From: Chrysomallon squamiferum
Taxonomy: Eukaryota > Mollusca > Gastropoda > Neomphalida > Peltospiridae
Direction of reading: 5' to 3'
Length of the DNA: 64,000 nucleotides
NCBI GenBank assembly: GCA_012295275.1
Contig: CM022670.1
Location: forward strand, 17,414,698-17,478,697
Below the pieces are notes generated by a model. It was not told the origin of the DNA, did no database searches, and saw nothing but the letters and a program-made list of their open reading frames with translations. Each line of letters opens with the position of its first letter. Within the stretch, counting starts at the first letter, position 1. The translations under genes and the position numbers were made by a program. Below are positions 12,259 through 24,604 of the stretch, in pieces.

Positions 12259-12558
12259 CTGAAAGTCAAGACAACATGTAGATTCCTTGATATTTTTAAT
12301 AGTTATTTAAAACCAAGCATGACATTTCAAACTAACAATAAACCAGTGAGTTTTAATTTCCATTTTATTTTGCCTATCACCATATTATCTGTGTGTTTGT
12401 GAGTTTATATGTTTGTGTGTGTGTGTGTCTATGTATGTGTTTATGTTTGCCTGTATTAATGTACAAGTTGTGTTTTTGTTTCTATATTTATTTGCATTTG
12501 TTTGTGTATCCATTTGTGCATGTGTGTTTTATAATACAGATAAGAATATCAGACTTAC

Positions 12559-12657
12559 TTTGTCTGTGATATTCAGTTTGGCTTTGTTTGTTAGAAGTAG
12601 TTTCAGACTTTCCATGTCACCATTGCCAGATACATAATGCAGTGGAGTCTGATGAAG
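12559..12657 (-). CDS. Copy A 99-nt single ankyrin repeat exon
   Basis: The exon is exactly 33 codons, phase 0 at both ends, acceptor CTATTACAG, donor GACAAA/gtaagt. It reads LHQTPLHYVSGNGDMESLKL then LLTNKAKLN, a canonical ankyrin repeat with the TPLH motif. Confidence 0.85.
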
Positions 12658-13027
12658 CTGTAATAGATAAATAACAAATTTTTTTTCAGTTTTCTTTCTC
12701 TTAATTTTTTATTGTTTGATATATTGTTTTGTCTTCAACAACTCTCATCTATCCATTTATCTGTTATCTGATATCTTTTTTACATTTTTAATATTTTATG
12801 TTATCTGTCTGTGAAGGGAAAATAAAGCCAAATCAAGATTAGGTAATTACTAAAAAGACTACTACATTCCTTAAAAAAACAAAACAAAAACTATATATGT
12901 AATAAAAAATAATCTTTCTGAACTTTAAAAAAAGTTTATAAATCAGCCTTTACAACACATCTCGACTCTGGAGAAGTGTACACAGTGTGATTCAATGTCA
13001 TCACTAGTAAATCATGATTATTCTTAC

Positions 13028-13126
13028 ATCATCCACTATATTTACACTGGCACCACGACTCAATAATAGTTTCTGTATGACAAAATTTCTCAGCTGACAT
13101 GATCGCATGAATGGGGTTTCACCATT
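13028..13126 (-). CDS. Copy A 99-nt single ankyrin repeat exon
   Basis: The exon is exactly 33 codons, phase 0 at both ends, acceptor CATTTCAG, donor GATGAT/gtaaga. It reads NGETPFMRSCQLRNFVIQKL then LLSRGASVN, one ankyrin repeat. Confidence 0.8.
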
Positions 13127-13643
13127 CTGAAATGATAAAAATATGTATGTAATAAGAAAACAAACTAGGTGTATGTCTACTGTGAGTATGAGTGCATGTT
13201 TGTGTATGTATGTGTATTGTGTTTTTATATTTGTGACTGTGTGTGTGTATGACACATCACTGATTTTATTTTTTTAAAGTGACATTCTGTATATAAAGTT
13301 TTTTTTTGTATGTATCTCTATCTGTGTGTGTGTTTACTTTTTCAAACAAAGAGTCTGTGTAAAAAGTTAAACAGAGTTCTAAAATAAAAATAAAAATCAC
13401 ATCCCTAACAAAGAATATAGTGAAACTGGATGCTAGTCACACAAATTATGTTAATGTGTTTGTGTTTAGTTAGAAGAAGCAACATCTCTTTCTTTTTCAT
13501 CTAACTGTTTTTCTGATCAAACAACTACTTGGCCAAACATTCACTTGACAGTAAACAATAACCAAAATTATAAAATAGTATGTTTATTAAACACACACTT
13601 TAGTGTTAATATTCTAGTTAATCAGAATAAAACAGAAACACAC

Positions 13644-13755
13644 CTTTCCTCTCTTGTTAATATCAGCTCCAATATCCAAGTCATTTTCAATATTGCCTGT
13701 CTGTCCAAGTTCCACATGATTAAATAACAAGTCTGTGGCATTTTCAAAAGCATAA
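13644..13755 (-). CDS. Copy A ankyrin exon, block 3 entry
   Basis: This is a 112-nt exon (acceptor CTTTTAG, donor GGAAAG/gtgtgt), phase 2 in and phase 0 out. It codes YAFENATDLLFNHVELGQ and then DLDIGADINKRGK, the end of an ankyrin repeat followed by the loop into the next. It equals copy B 53100-53211 in length. Confidence 0.7.
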
Positions 13756-14103
13756 CTAAAAGAAGAAATCATTACAAACATAATACAGAACAACAAACTT
13801 TTATTATATGTGACAGAAATTACTCTTTCATTCAATTATTGCCACTTAGAAATTTAATTATTACATTACACTTTTATTTTTTTCATGAAAATAATTACAA
13901 TTTCAATTTTGTTTTTTCAGAAAAATATAACTAGTATTTGGATTTAAGCAAAGCCTGATATTAGTAAATGTATAGATGTGTTACTAATGTCTGCTTTGTA
14001 GGATCGCAAGTGTATCTGGCTAATTTTCAACATCTTACTATTCTGATAACAAACAAACAAATAAATAAATAAATAAATAAAAATTAAAAATTGAACAAAA
14101 AAA

Positions 14104-14138
<35 letters not shown>

Positions 14139-14244
14139 TTAAAATTTCATAATAAATATATATTAACAATCAATATATAAATTTCATAATAAATGTATAT
14201 TAACAATCAATATATAAATTTCATAATAAATGAATACAACAAAC

Positions 14245-16669
14245 CTGCTGGTTCCCTTGGGTCGTTTCAGTCTTAATAATTTTGGTCTCTGATATATTTT
14301 CATGGGTTCAGAGCATGTGACAGTGAGCAGAGAACTGACGCTACCCGAATGAACTGGTGTTAATCTTGGTCCTTTCGAGATAAATCTTGATACCTCTGAA
14401 AATGTATCTGTGTTTTCAAGGGCAGCAACAATGTCTTTCTGCAATTGCTCAGCAGTAGTGTCATTCAAAACTGCACATTGTAAAACACCTTCTTTAAATG
14501 TAGCAGTTGTGGTAGGTGAACCAATTTCTTTAAACTCAACATTTTGCAATTCTGACTGAAGACGTTTTCTGGCATTGGGATGGTTCCTGAAAATGTACTG
14601 CATAGCCTGTTCAAAGTTTCTGATGGATGTTGAAACAGCATGCAAGATTTTGGTGTTATTACTTAGACTGTGAAACACTACAACTTTTATTGAATTTTTT
14701 GACAGGTTTACCTTCAGCACTTCAGACAAGCACTGAGTCACCTCTTGAGCAGCTTGACTTTCAAATGGTTTGCATAAAGCACGTTTAAGTGTATCTGCTA
14801 TTGGCTGATACGGCTTCTCAAAAACAAGCAGTGATGGTTTAAAGTTTATATGTAGATCACTTTCTGTTACAAAAGTTATATCAGCAATTTCATCCTTTTG
14901 AGTAACTTCTGTTTTAGATTCTGGACTAAAACCTATTGAAAGAGTTCCCAAATTGCTGAAAGCTTTCAAAAATGATTTATCAACAGATTTGTTTTCAGCA
15001 GTGAAAACAGTTGATATATCCTGAAGTGACACCAAAACAATATATGCTACAACTTGAAGGGAAGATTTTTTTTTGAATATGGAAGAATCAAACATCAGAT
15101 TCACACCCAGATTTGTAGCAATCCTCCAGCTATCATAGAGCATGTAACCAACATCTAACAACTTTTTCATATCACCTGTCATCCTCGTTGCCTTTTCAAT
15201 TGCTGGGATGATAACTAATGGACTTTCGTAACCTTTACAAATATCATCAAATGACAGAAAGAGGACATTTTCGGATTTATTTTCTTTTGATCCTAAATGT
15301 CTTGAAAACACCTCAATTTCAGTTTTTTGCATGATGCAAACTGACTTGCAAATGAGCTGTCTGGAATGTAGTACAGCCTGTTTTTCACAGACATGAGCTG
15401 TAAGTGTTTACACTGTGTTACTTGTTTAAATGGAATTAAATACCACATGCCTATTATAGAATTTCTGTCACATTTCTTGGCTTCTTCATACCGTAAAATC
15501 TTATAATCCATTTTAATGGTTTTATAACATTCATGTTTCAGTTTAATTAAGTATGTTCTCATTTTGGACATCTTTTTCAGTTCAGCATAATTAAAAGCAC
15601 ACCAGAATCCGTTTGGTAATTTGACTTTCCCCAGAAGCCAGCAGTCAGCTGTCGTCAGTCCTCGAATCAAAGTTTCTTCATAACAGTTCAGAGTTTGTTC
15701 AGAAAATGTTTGCACATACATTTTAAGCAAGTCAAATGGGTGAGTCATGGAACGGTTGTCAAAACGAGCCACCTCTTCCACCCAGTTGTTGGAATTAAAC
15801 CTAATGTCTAGTCTCAGTCCACACGATTTCTCAAATGTTTCTCCAGCCTTTTTCACTCTCTCTACTAATTCATCACATGTACAGTTCTCTCTTATATCCT
15901 TGATCTCCATGTCTGAAAATATTTTATCAAAATCCAGTTCATCAATCCGCCATTCTCCATTCATTGATTTTATTACTTGAAAGCAAATTGTTAAAATCCT
16001 ATTCTGGTAGAAAATATCTGATATATCCTTTGGTGAAACAGCCAGGATCTTAATTTGATCCACATCCATTTCAAACCATAGCAAATATTTATATGCCATA
16101 GCAATCAGTTTAATGACAGGTCTAACTTTCTTTCTAAAAAAGGAATCTATGGATTTTGAAACACCAGCTTTTTCAAATGATTGCAGATCAATATCTAGTT
16201 CTAACTGATTGTAAGGAGATTTATCTGAGACACCCACAAGACAATCAGCAGTCATGCAGAAAACAGCAGCACATATTCTAAATGACTCATATACTGGGAA
16301 AAGAGATTTTTTGTAATGTGGATACAAATCTTTCAATGTGAAGTACCAGAAAATTCTGCTATCATTTGATGACAGGATGATCTTTTTGTCTGTAGGTAAG
16401 GCATTAACATATTTGACAACTATATTTTTAATGAGAGATACTAAACCAATAGCTTTCTTCACTGCAGCTTCACCACCAACAGTTTCAATATTCTCAAGAA
16501 GAAAACCTGACTGGAGAATTGTTGATTCAAGTCCTCCAAGTATGTATCCATCATGTTTTCCTGCTAGAGCAAGATAGGTGTTCTCTCTGTGTTGTCTGTC
16601 TTTGGCAGAATCAATTGACTCCCAGTCAATTTCTACTTTGATCCTTTGTCCCTTCAACATATCCATTAT
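14245..16669 (-). CDS. Copy A exon, unrecognised ~800-residue module (one-base loss)
   Basis: This is a 2425-nt exon between acceptor TTTTTACAG (before ATAATGGAT) and donor AGCAG/gtttgt. It codes a module I cannot assign to any family: an N-terminal part with IKVEIDWESIDSAKDRQHRE and HDGYILGGLESTILQSGFLL, a helical middle, and a C-terminal half with VLFLSFDDICKG and LQVVAYIVLVSLQDISTVF. No Walker A P-loop, kinase or caspase motif is visible. The frame changes near 15323-15329 (copy A lacks one base within a T run versus copy B), splitting the exon into two overlapping open stretches. It sits between two ankyrin blocks. Confidence 0.75.
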
Positions 16670-16820
16670 CTGTAAAAAGAGAAACATATTAAAATAAAGA
16701 CCACAATAGCAATCAATAATTTATTTATCTACATCATCTATTCTGAGTGCTAAAATTAATTCAATAAATCATTTATTAATCAGTTGTGAAAATAACTATA
16801 CTAATGTAAATTGTACTTAC

Positions 16821-19800
16821 TCGTTTTTCAAGTTTAGGAATGTATTCCTCTATTTCTGTTTTCAGAGATTCTTCTTGTGAAAGTTCAACAGGAATCTCAG
16901 ATGTGTCCACAACCAGGTTTCCTCTGTTGCCATCACTCAGCCTCAGACACACTTTATCATGTAATTCATTACCAAGCACTTTCATCTGTGGCTCTTGAGA
17001 AGATTTGTCTTCTACACAAGATACAATCAGTGTTGTGATAGACTTCCACTGAGATGACTCTAAGTTTATTTCTTGCTGATACCTGCCTATTACCAGTTTG
17101 GAGAGTATTACTGAATAAAGCCAAATCCCTTTTATGCCATACTTGTTACCTGCAGCTTCAAAGCTTTTTATGTCAATTCTTAACTCCTTTTCCATTAAAT
17201 GACTTGGTAAAAATGATTTCTCTGTCACTTCTACATCTTCGAGAACTTGTCTGAAGTGATCATCTGGCTTCATACAGAGCAGTGCTTCTGGCTGTGACAT
17301 TCTCTCAGTCTGGTTTATTATGGAACTATTCCACTCCTCATCTCCAGGATGTGAAAGACCAATGTGCCATCTTATGGACAATGGTAATGTATCTCCTAGT
17401 TCTGTCAGAGTTTTAACTTGTTCTGAATCTGTGTAAATATTTAATTCTTCAATTACCTTCACAGCATGAAGATTTCCAAAACCGAATGCTATGTCCAAAG
17501 CAGAAGGTGACAATGGTTTACTAAGTACATCAGTTTCAGTGATGAAAGCAGAAAACAAGGTTCTGTTGTGACCAGCAATTGCTTGTAAACATAATTCAGC
17601 GGTTACAGATGTTAGTATTTCTTTGTTATTTTTAAACAAGTAACATGCTGCTGTATCAAAACCATACTGTAAAGTTTTATATATCAGCTCTGTGATATCG
17701 TTTGGCTTTGATGCATTGTGTATGATAAATATCTGGGCAACAGCAACAGATGACTGATATCCCATTGCTGTTAATCCAATATCTAAGACATCTGATGTAT
17801 GACAGACTTCAGACCAAGCAAGGTGATTTATTAATGGATGAGTAAAATTTCCTTCACCATCAGGAACACATGTAAGCATAAAATTTACTCTTTTCTTGAA
17901 ATCACGGACAGATATATTATTACATGTGTCACAGCTTGATGAAAGCATTTTTGACCAACCAATGCATCTGTCAAGTAAACAGTCAATGCAGGAAAGATCA
18001 GTCTCAGTGTGTGATGCATGTTCTGAAGTGTCCAGCTCAACACCTTTCAACAAGTCTGGAAGGATAAAATGATGACCAAATGCAACACACAAAGCTGCTG
18101 GAATGTAGTTATTCTTGTCACGTTTCAAGAAATGTTGATCTTCAGCTTTTTGCCTGCCAGTGCAACATGATGCAATATTGTCTCACCAGTATCTGAAACC
18201 CAGTCTAAGCACTGGTCTTCATCAAAAAGAATCTTCACACATTCCACCTGATGGTTTTCAATGGCACACACAATTGGTATTTTACCTTTCTGGGAGGATC
18301 TGCGAGTCCATGCTGTCATATTGTCAGTAGAATATTTCCTTATTAGCTTCAGTAAATGTAGGAGAGATTTCTCACATCCAGTTATTGCACAAAGATGAAG
18401 AAGTGGATAAAATGAATAAGACATTTTCATGGTGTTAACAACGGTTTCTCCACCTACTTCAAGCATTGCACAAGCACCACTGTCATCCTTCATTGCCAGA
18501 AGATGAGGGAGATCTACGTCTGTCCAAAATCTTGAAAATGTTACTTTTTCATAACTCTTCAAAAAATATTTCTTTTTGTGTTTTTTCCTCATTTTCCTGA
18601 AATCATCCAGCACTGTAATATCTTTTGGCATAAAGACTTGTTCATGCCTTGGTAGTTTTGAATTGTTGTTGAGAGCCAGTTTAAACCACCCTGTCTGATT
18701 TAGATCCCTACTTTTCTTTTGCTTCAAATCCATTTTTCCCATTTCTTCTAACAAATGTACTAGTTCAATGTTTCCCATAGATCGAGCAATATCAAAAGGT
18801 GTCAAACCTGTACTGTCAGTACTTTTCACAGCTTCTTTCTTAAGTCCGAGGACTGCTTCAGCTACCTGTTTCATGTTAAAGAGGCAGGCATAATGCAATG
18901 TACTCATATGAAATGAGTCTGTTTTCAAAACATCAAGAATCTTGTTTGACATCAAGTACATACAGACTGATTCATTTCCATGTTTTGCAGCCACTAGAAG
19001 AAGATCCTCAAAAATACTCTTTGCTGAAAACTGAGAATAACCTTTTGACTTTAGAATTGTCTCTAGAACCTGAATGTTGGACATGGTTGCTGCAGAGTAA
19101 AGACAACTTGTGCTTGGAGTTTCTTTTTGATCTGTCAAAACTTCTAAACAAAACTCAATTATATTTAAATTTCCACTGATAACTGCACAATCAATAGCAG
19201 ATTTGGGATTTCGTCTTGATGGAATGTTGTCCGCAACTGCATGTAATGAAACACCCTCATTTACCAAATACTGAGCAAGTTTTTTATTACCATGTAAGCA
19301 GCACACACACAGGAGAGTCCGCAGCAGTGTGAGAAACTGGTCTTTTACTGGCACATCCATCTGAGACAATCCTTTCCTCATCCACTCAATAAGCATCTTT
19401 GCATTCTGACTCAAACCAAATTTTCCAATGTTCATCAAGTGCTGACTCCATGGTTCAATTTCACCAATGTTGATGTCTTTTTTGTTATTATGTTGTATCA
19501 CTATGTCAAGCATTGGAAACAGGTTCTGTTTAATAGCTTTCTTCAAAACAGTTTTTTCTAAAATCATTGTTATATGGCTACTAGCCAGTTCTAGCATCTT
19601 AGCTCTTTGCAGTAAATCACTATCTTTGTTTTCGACTGGATTATACTTTGCAAATACAAAGAGGAGATCTATAACAGTGAGGTGTTTTGTGATTTTTCTT
19701 GAGTACACATCAGCACATCCATGGGAATCATTAATGAACTGCATAGTCCAAGACTGACCAACAAGTGCACAAGTGACAAGGAAAATGTCTGAAACTGGAC

Positions 19801-20984
19801 CAATTTTTTCTCTGAAAATGAGTCTTGCCAAATTTTCTATGTCTGTTTTATCCATCACATTAACATTAGAAGTGAACAGAATTTTACTGGCAAGAAAGAA
19901 ATGTTTTGACATTTTATCTGAAAGGTGTTTCAACTCAGTTTTTATTTCTTCACTGAATTTTTTGTTTTGTTTATGTATTTCTCTGATGACGTTTGAAATG
20001 CCATAGCATTCACATATGCAGACAGCAAAGGCATCAAACAGCTGTGGTTCATTTTGTGAAAACAGCTTCTTTTTTATGCAGAGTTGTACTGCCTGCAACT
20101 GACTGTTTGCTACAGCAAACACCAGAGGTGAATGAAAATGGCACAGTTCTGAAATTGATTGATATGCAGACATCTGCAACAAATATTCCATTAATTCTAC
20201 ATTTCCATGTGCTGCAGCAGCATGAACCATAGTAGATGATGTTTTTTCACTGAATTTCAACAGGCTCAGTAAATATTCAACCTTTTTTCTCAAAGCTACA
20301 GTCTGTGTGTCTTCTTCTGATTTCATTTGTGTAATTGTAATCTGTGGAGTCAATGGTTTTGTTACCTTTTTTGGTGGGTGGAGGTAAATATCAAATGTTT
20401 TACTGCCTGGAGAGATCAGAGAAGCAATATGATGAGAATCACTTCCTTTCCAATTGTTTCTGCTCACATTCACAAACCTGGTTTCACCTTCTTTCTTACA
20501 AAAGATAAACTTCCGTTTAGGTTTCCAATCTGGTACAGGTTTGGTAAGAAGTCCTCCTCCAGTAAGAATTAGATTTTCTGCAATATTCCAATGTCGATTT
20601 GCCATTGCATACCACAGAGGTGTGGCACCAGATTTATCTTTCATATTGAGAATGGTTTTTACTGATTTGTATCCATTTTCACCAAGTTTTGAAATAATGA
20701 GAATCATTGTTTGAGATTTTCCTTTTTGGCACAGGTAATGGATGGCTGTCATGTTGTGCATGTCTGAATATGACATTTGATCTATCAGCTTTGTGCACAT
20801 GTCAGAATTTTCCAAGAGAACATTCAACAAAGAATTCACTATATCATCACTTCTCACTCTGCACACAGATGTCAACATTTCTCCATCTCCATTTTTCATG
20901 ACATCCAGAAAGTCAGATTTGTACTTACTCAGTAACAGGGTACACAATGTACTAGGTGCTTCAGTAATCAGTTTCAAAAATTCT
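16821..20984 (-). CDS. Copy A long exon, ankyrin block 2 (28-bp deletion)
   Basis: This is a 4164-nt exon with acceptor GTTACAG and donor CGA/gtaagt. It codes about 1390 residues of ankyrin and ankyrin-like repeats, for example MTAIHYLCQKGKSQTMILII, GATPLWYAMANRHWNIAENL, MVHAAAAHGNVELMEYLLQM, and LTPFDIARSMGNIELVHLLE. Against copy B it lacks 28 bases at the junction near 18151 (copy B 57554-57581) and one codon elsewhere. The deletion shifts the frame after HHVALAGK and leads to an early stop. The rest of the exon stays open in the second frame down to the donor, so the break is recent or the exon remains otherwise constrained. Confidence 0.8.
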
Positions 20985-21352
20985 CTGTAACACAATTATT
21001 TTATTTAAATTCAGAAATATGCCTTCTAAATTAAAATATTATTTTCAAAAATGAGAAAACACACAGACACCCAACATTACACTTATACACATACACATAT
21101 GTACACAAACACACCGACATCCATGTGCACACACAAACAAAGAGAGGTCATTACGGAGTATTTATTATAGCTATGTTTCGTAAAACCAATTTTATGGTTA
21201 AAAACAATTTATATAATCTGAATTATTAATACAATATCTAGTTATAATAGTATTTATTTATCCTTCTCAGTCTGGTATAATCTTTGTAACAGATGTTTAT
21301 AATGACCAACAAAGTCAAAATGAAAGATTACATTTACAAGAAGACATCTTAC

Positions 21353-21490
21353 TTTGGATGTGACTTTAGGTGTATTGGATATAGTTCGTTTTTCAACATA
21401 TACTCCACTATTTGCCAGTATGTTTTGTTTACTGCCATTTTAAATACAGTTCCATTGTCTCTGTGGTCTGCCCAAAAAATCTCTTTGAAG
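21353..21490 (-). CDS. Copy A small ankyrin exon (46 codons)
   Basis: This is a 138-nt exon, acceptor ATTTAG, donor CCAAA/gtaaga. It codes SFKEIFWADHRDNGTVFKMA followed by YWQIVEYMLKNELY, an ankyrin-like helix pair. Its phase (2 in, 2 out) joins correctly to the long exon at 16821-20984. The copy B counterpart is 2 nt shorter. Confidence 0.7.
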
Positions 21491-22119
21491 CTAAATTTTA
21501 AAAAATATATTTTTAAAATAAATTAATAAATATAATTTTCAAAAGCTTTTGATTTATGTATTAATCCTGAAGTATGTAAAATATCTGAGATCATTTAATG
21601 AATATTTCTATAGTTGAATAATGATAATTTTAATAATTAGGACTAAGAGTAATGAAAATAATAGCAATAAAAATAACTATAATGAGAAGAACAACAATAA
21701 AAACAATAACAATAACAATAATAATAATAATAACTGCATTAGCATAAATTAATTGTTTACTTACTATTAAGATAGGAAGAAATAGATAACATTAATTTTG
21801 TTTCTTTAAACGAAAATATTAATGATGCACTAGATAAAGGCAGAAGTTGGTGTGTTTACATTAAAACAAATATCAGTGTTTCTACATAGATCTGGACCCA
21901 GATTCAAATAACCTCATCAAATCTGGCTGCTTTTTAAACCACTCTAATTTCAGTATATGCAAACATTTTTGATGGCTACTAGTATTCACATTGCTTTATG
22001 TATCCAGAGCTGATCAGTAGAACATTAATTCAGAATCACCCTGCTTAAGCCAGTATGAAGAATAGTAAAAAGCTAAATTTGAAAGATTTTATCAAATCTT
22101 GGCCCTCATAGTCAAATAC

Positions 22120-22198
22120 CTTGATTCCAGCTTTTTCAGAATTGTGAGTTTTGTCTCTTCCTCATTTGATGGAGTAACACTGTATGTGTATGGCATCT
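22120..22198 (-). CDS. Copy A small exon (26 codons)
   Basis: This is a 79-nt exon between acceptor CTCTAG and donor CAAG/gtattt, phase 1 in and phase 2 out, coding KMPYTYSVTPSNEEETKL and then TILKKLES. A copy of identical length exists at 61836-61914. It links two ankyrin exons and starts the helix pair of the next repeat. Confidence 0.65.
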
Positions 22199-22715
22199 CT
22201 AGATAAGAAAAAATATTGTTTACATTAGATTTCTAAATTTGAAGCAACATAGATTTCTTCACTGTACTTAATACTGCATAATTAGTAATTTAATCCATTT
22301 TGAAAGGTAGTCACTACCACCACATAAATAAATAAATAGAAAATAAAAATAATAAACAAGCAAGCAAGCAAATAAATAAACAAATCACAGCAGGTAAGCT
22401 TAGAAATAAAAATTCATAAAATGTGCCAGTAATAGGCTTTATTAGACAAAATCTTTAGCACTTGTAATTCTTAAATTTATATTTACCAAATTTGGGAAGC
22501 ATTAATATTAGCTGTAATTACCGTTTAGTTATATGTACTGTAAACAAAATGTTTTTGGTGTATGTAATAGAGAATTTCACCAAACTGGCAGGCTTTGTAA
22601 CTTACGACTGGGAGCAACTTGTGGTAAAACTCCAGAATAAAGGAAGCAAGTATTTGTTCACAGAGAATGGACAGTTTAATTTCAATGACTGACATGTTAA
22701 CAGTTGATTACTTAC

Positions 22716-24604
22716 TTAAAAATTGTTTTCCACAACATGCAGCATTTAAAGTCTGTTGTCCTAGAGTATGGCCATGTTGTAAAAACAGATCAACCATCTT
22801 GATATTCCCAGCTGCAGCAGCTATGGAGAGTGGAGTGACATCATCTTTTCCTCTGCAGTCTACTGGTAGTGCATCAACAGCAGACAGACATGATTCTGCC
22901 AAATCATAGTCTCCAACGGCAGAAGCAAACTGTAGCATGGAAATTTCCATTTTTTTAATGTATTCTAAATCTGTGGTTGACAGTTTGCTTAGAGTTGTTA
23001 TCAAACTAGCTTCTATTGTGCTTTTCTGAAGAATCTGACAAGCTCTTCTTGCTCTTAAATTATAATTTGATTTAAAGATTTTGGCTCTTTCAGATCTGTT
23101 TTGAGTCATGATCCAGGTACACAAATACTGGTGTATCGTTAGTATGTATTTGGTAAACAATCTGGGAAAAATATAAAGAAATTTAGAGGCCATTACATGT
23201 TGCATTTTTGTACTTGACTTGGTGAAATGATGCCAGGCTATTTGTTGCAGAATATCTAATGCAGTAGTTTTTCTTTCATGTGTTGTGCTGCTTTCCATAA
23301 TGATTTTCTCCATGTCCCCAATGTCAACTGTTTTCAAAAATGTATGCCCTTCTTGAAAGAAATATATTTGTATTTCCAGTGGTGCAGATTGGAAGAATGG
23401 TTGCCAGAATGCAGACAAAATTGGCAGTGGCACTTTCTGGTTCTGAAAATAGACATGTTTGTGACAAGGTGTATTTGCTGAAAGCAAACAGTTCCACATC
23501 ATTGATCCTCCGTGGCGAAGAAGCATGATTACTACTTTCCAGAGCTTGTTTTGTACAGCACTGATAAAAGCTTGACAAATGCAGTGTATAGAAATGTGCT
23601 TGGCAATCTGAGTAGCCGCTAGATGAACCCCAGTTTCAATAAGTTGACAGACAACAGCTTCCATACTCTCTTCATACTGTGAAATATGTTGTATAAAGTG
23701 TGTTAGAGGAAGCACTGATCCATGTCTGAAGGTAAATGTGTTAGCAGGTGAGTCTGCGGCATTTAGAAGTTGTCTGGTTTCAGTAACCATCTTTCTTGTC
23801 AATAACGACTTCAACTGCAGCAGTTTTGGACAAAGTCTTATGATGACAGAAAACAATTCCTTACTTTTGTGTGAACTGTTAACTGCAGCCTGAAACACTC
23901 CTTTAGCACACACACGAGTGTGCTCATCAGCAGGACCTGTACTTTCCAGTGACTGTGATTTCCAGTGACTTATCACAGTACTCAGTATTTCTGTATTTCC
24001 TTTCCAAACAGCTAAGTGCAGTGCAAAACATATTAAAGTGGAGGCCTTATTGCTTAACAGAACATCAACTAAACTTTCATTTTCTTTTAAAACAGCTAAT
24101 TCTAAAGCTGAATGGACCAAAAGACTTTTTTCTTTTTCAGTAAAAGAGAAATCATTGTACTTTTCAAGATTTGTTGGTATATAGTTTGGTGATGCACCCA
24201 TTTCAATCAGCTGCTTCACAGTATTAGTTTGTTTTGTTTTATCTTTGTCACTAAATGTCTCATTTAAAATGGCCACCTGCAGGAGAACATCAAGTTGTTT
24301 TTGTGTAAAATTATGACACTTATCCAGTGAAATGAGAGATTTCTCAGACCAGTACTTAGCAGCAACAATAGCTGCAGATTTGAATTCTTTCTGAAAAATA
24401 TCTGGTAGGTAGACAGCAATTCTGTGAATTAATTCTGGTCTGTCATGCATTATTAGCTGACGAAGCAATGACACATCATCACTTTGAACTGAAGAAAACC
24501 TCTGAAAAGGTTGTGTTATGATGTGGGATATAGAAACATTATTTTCTTTACTCAATGTAACCAATTTACCTTCTTCATTTCCAACTCGACAATAATGGAC
24601 TTTC
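22716..24604 (-). CDS. Copy A exon, ankyrin-type helical repeats
   Basis: This is a 1889-nt exon, acceptor TTTCAG before GAAAGTCC, donor TTTTTAA/gtaagtaa. It is open for about 629 codons and codes divergent ankyrin repeats, for example SALELAVLKENESLVDVLLS, FALHLAVWKGNTEILSTVIS, ending with a canonical one (DDVTPLSIAAAAGNIKMVDL). It starts with KVHYCRVGNEEG, which supplies the HxC that may complement the CxxC of the preceding exon. It is very close to the copy B exon at 62432-64000. Confidence 0.8.

Noticed and set aside
15320-15332. Programmed ribosomal frameshift
   Set aside because: Copy B reads through in one frame here, and each copy has a shift at a different place.
14245-16669. NACHT or NB-ARC NTPase for the unknown module
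   Set aside because: No GxxxxGK[ST] P-loop or Walker B is visible in either copy.
16338-20990. Plus-strand open frames opposite the long ankyrin exons
   Set aside because: They are shadows of the minus-strand coding sequence and follow its codon positions.
22667-22909. Plus-strand frame identical in both copies (also 62383-62625)
   Set aside because: Antisense shadow of a conserved ankyrin repeat; identity is explained by the coding strand.
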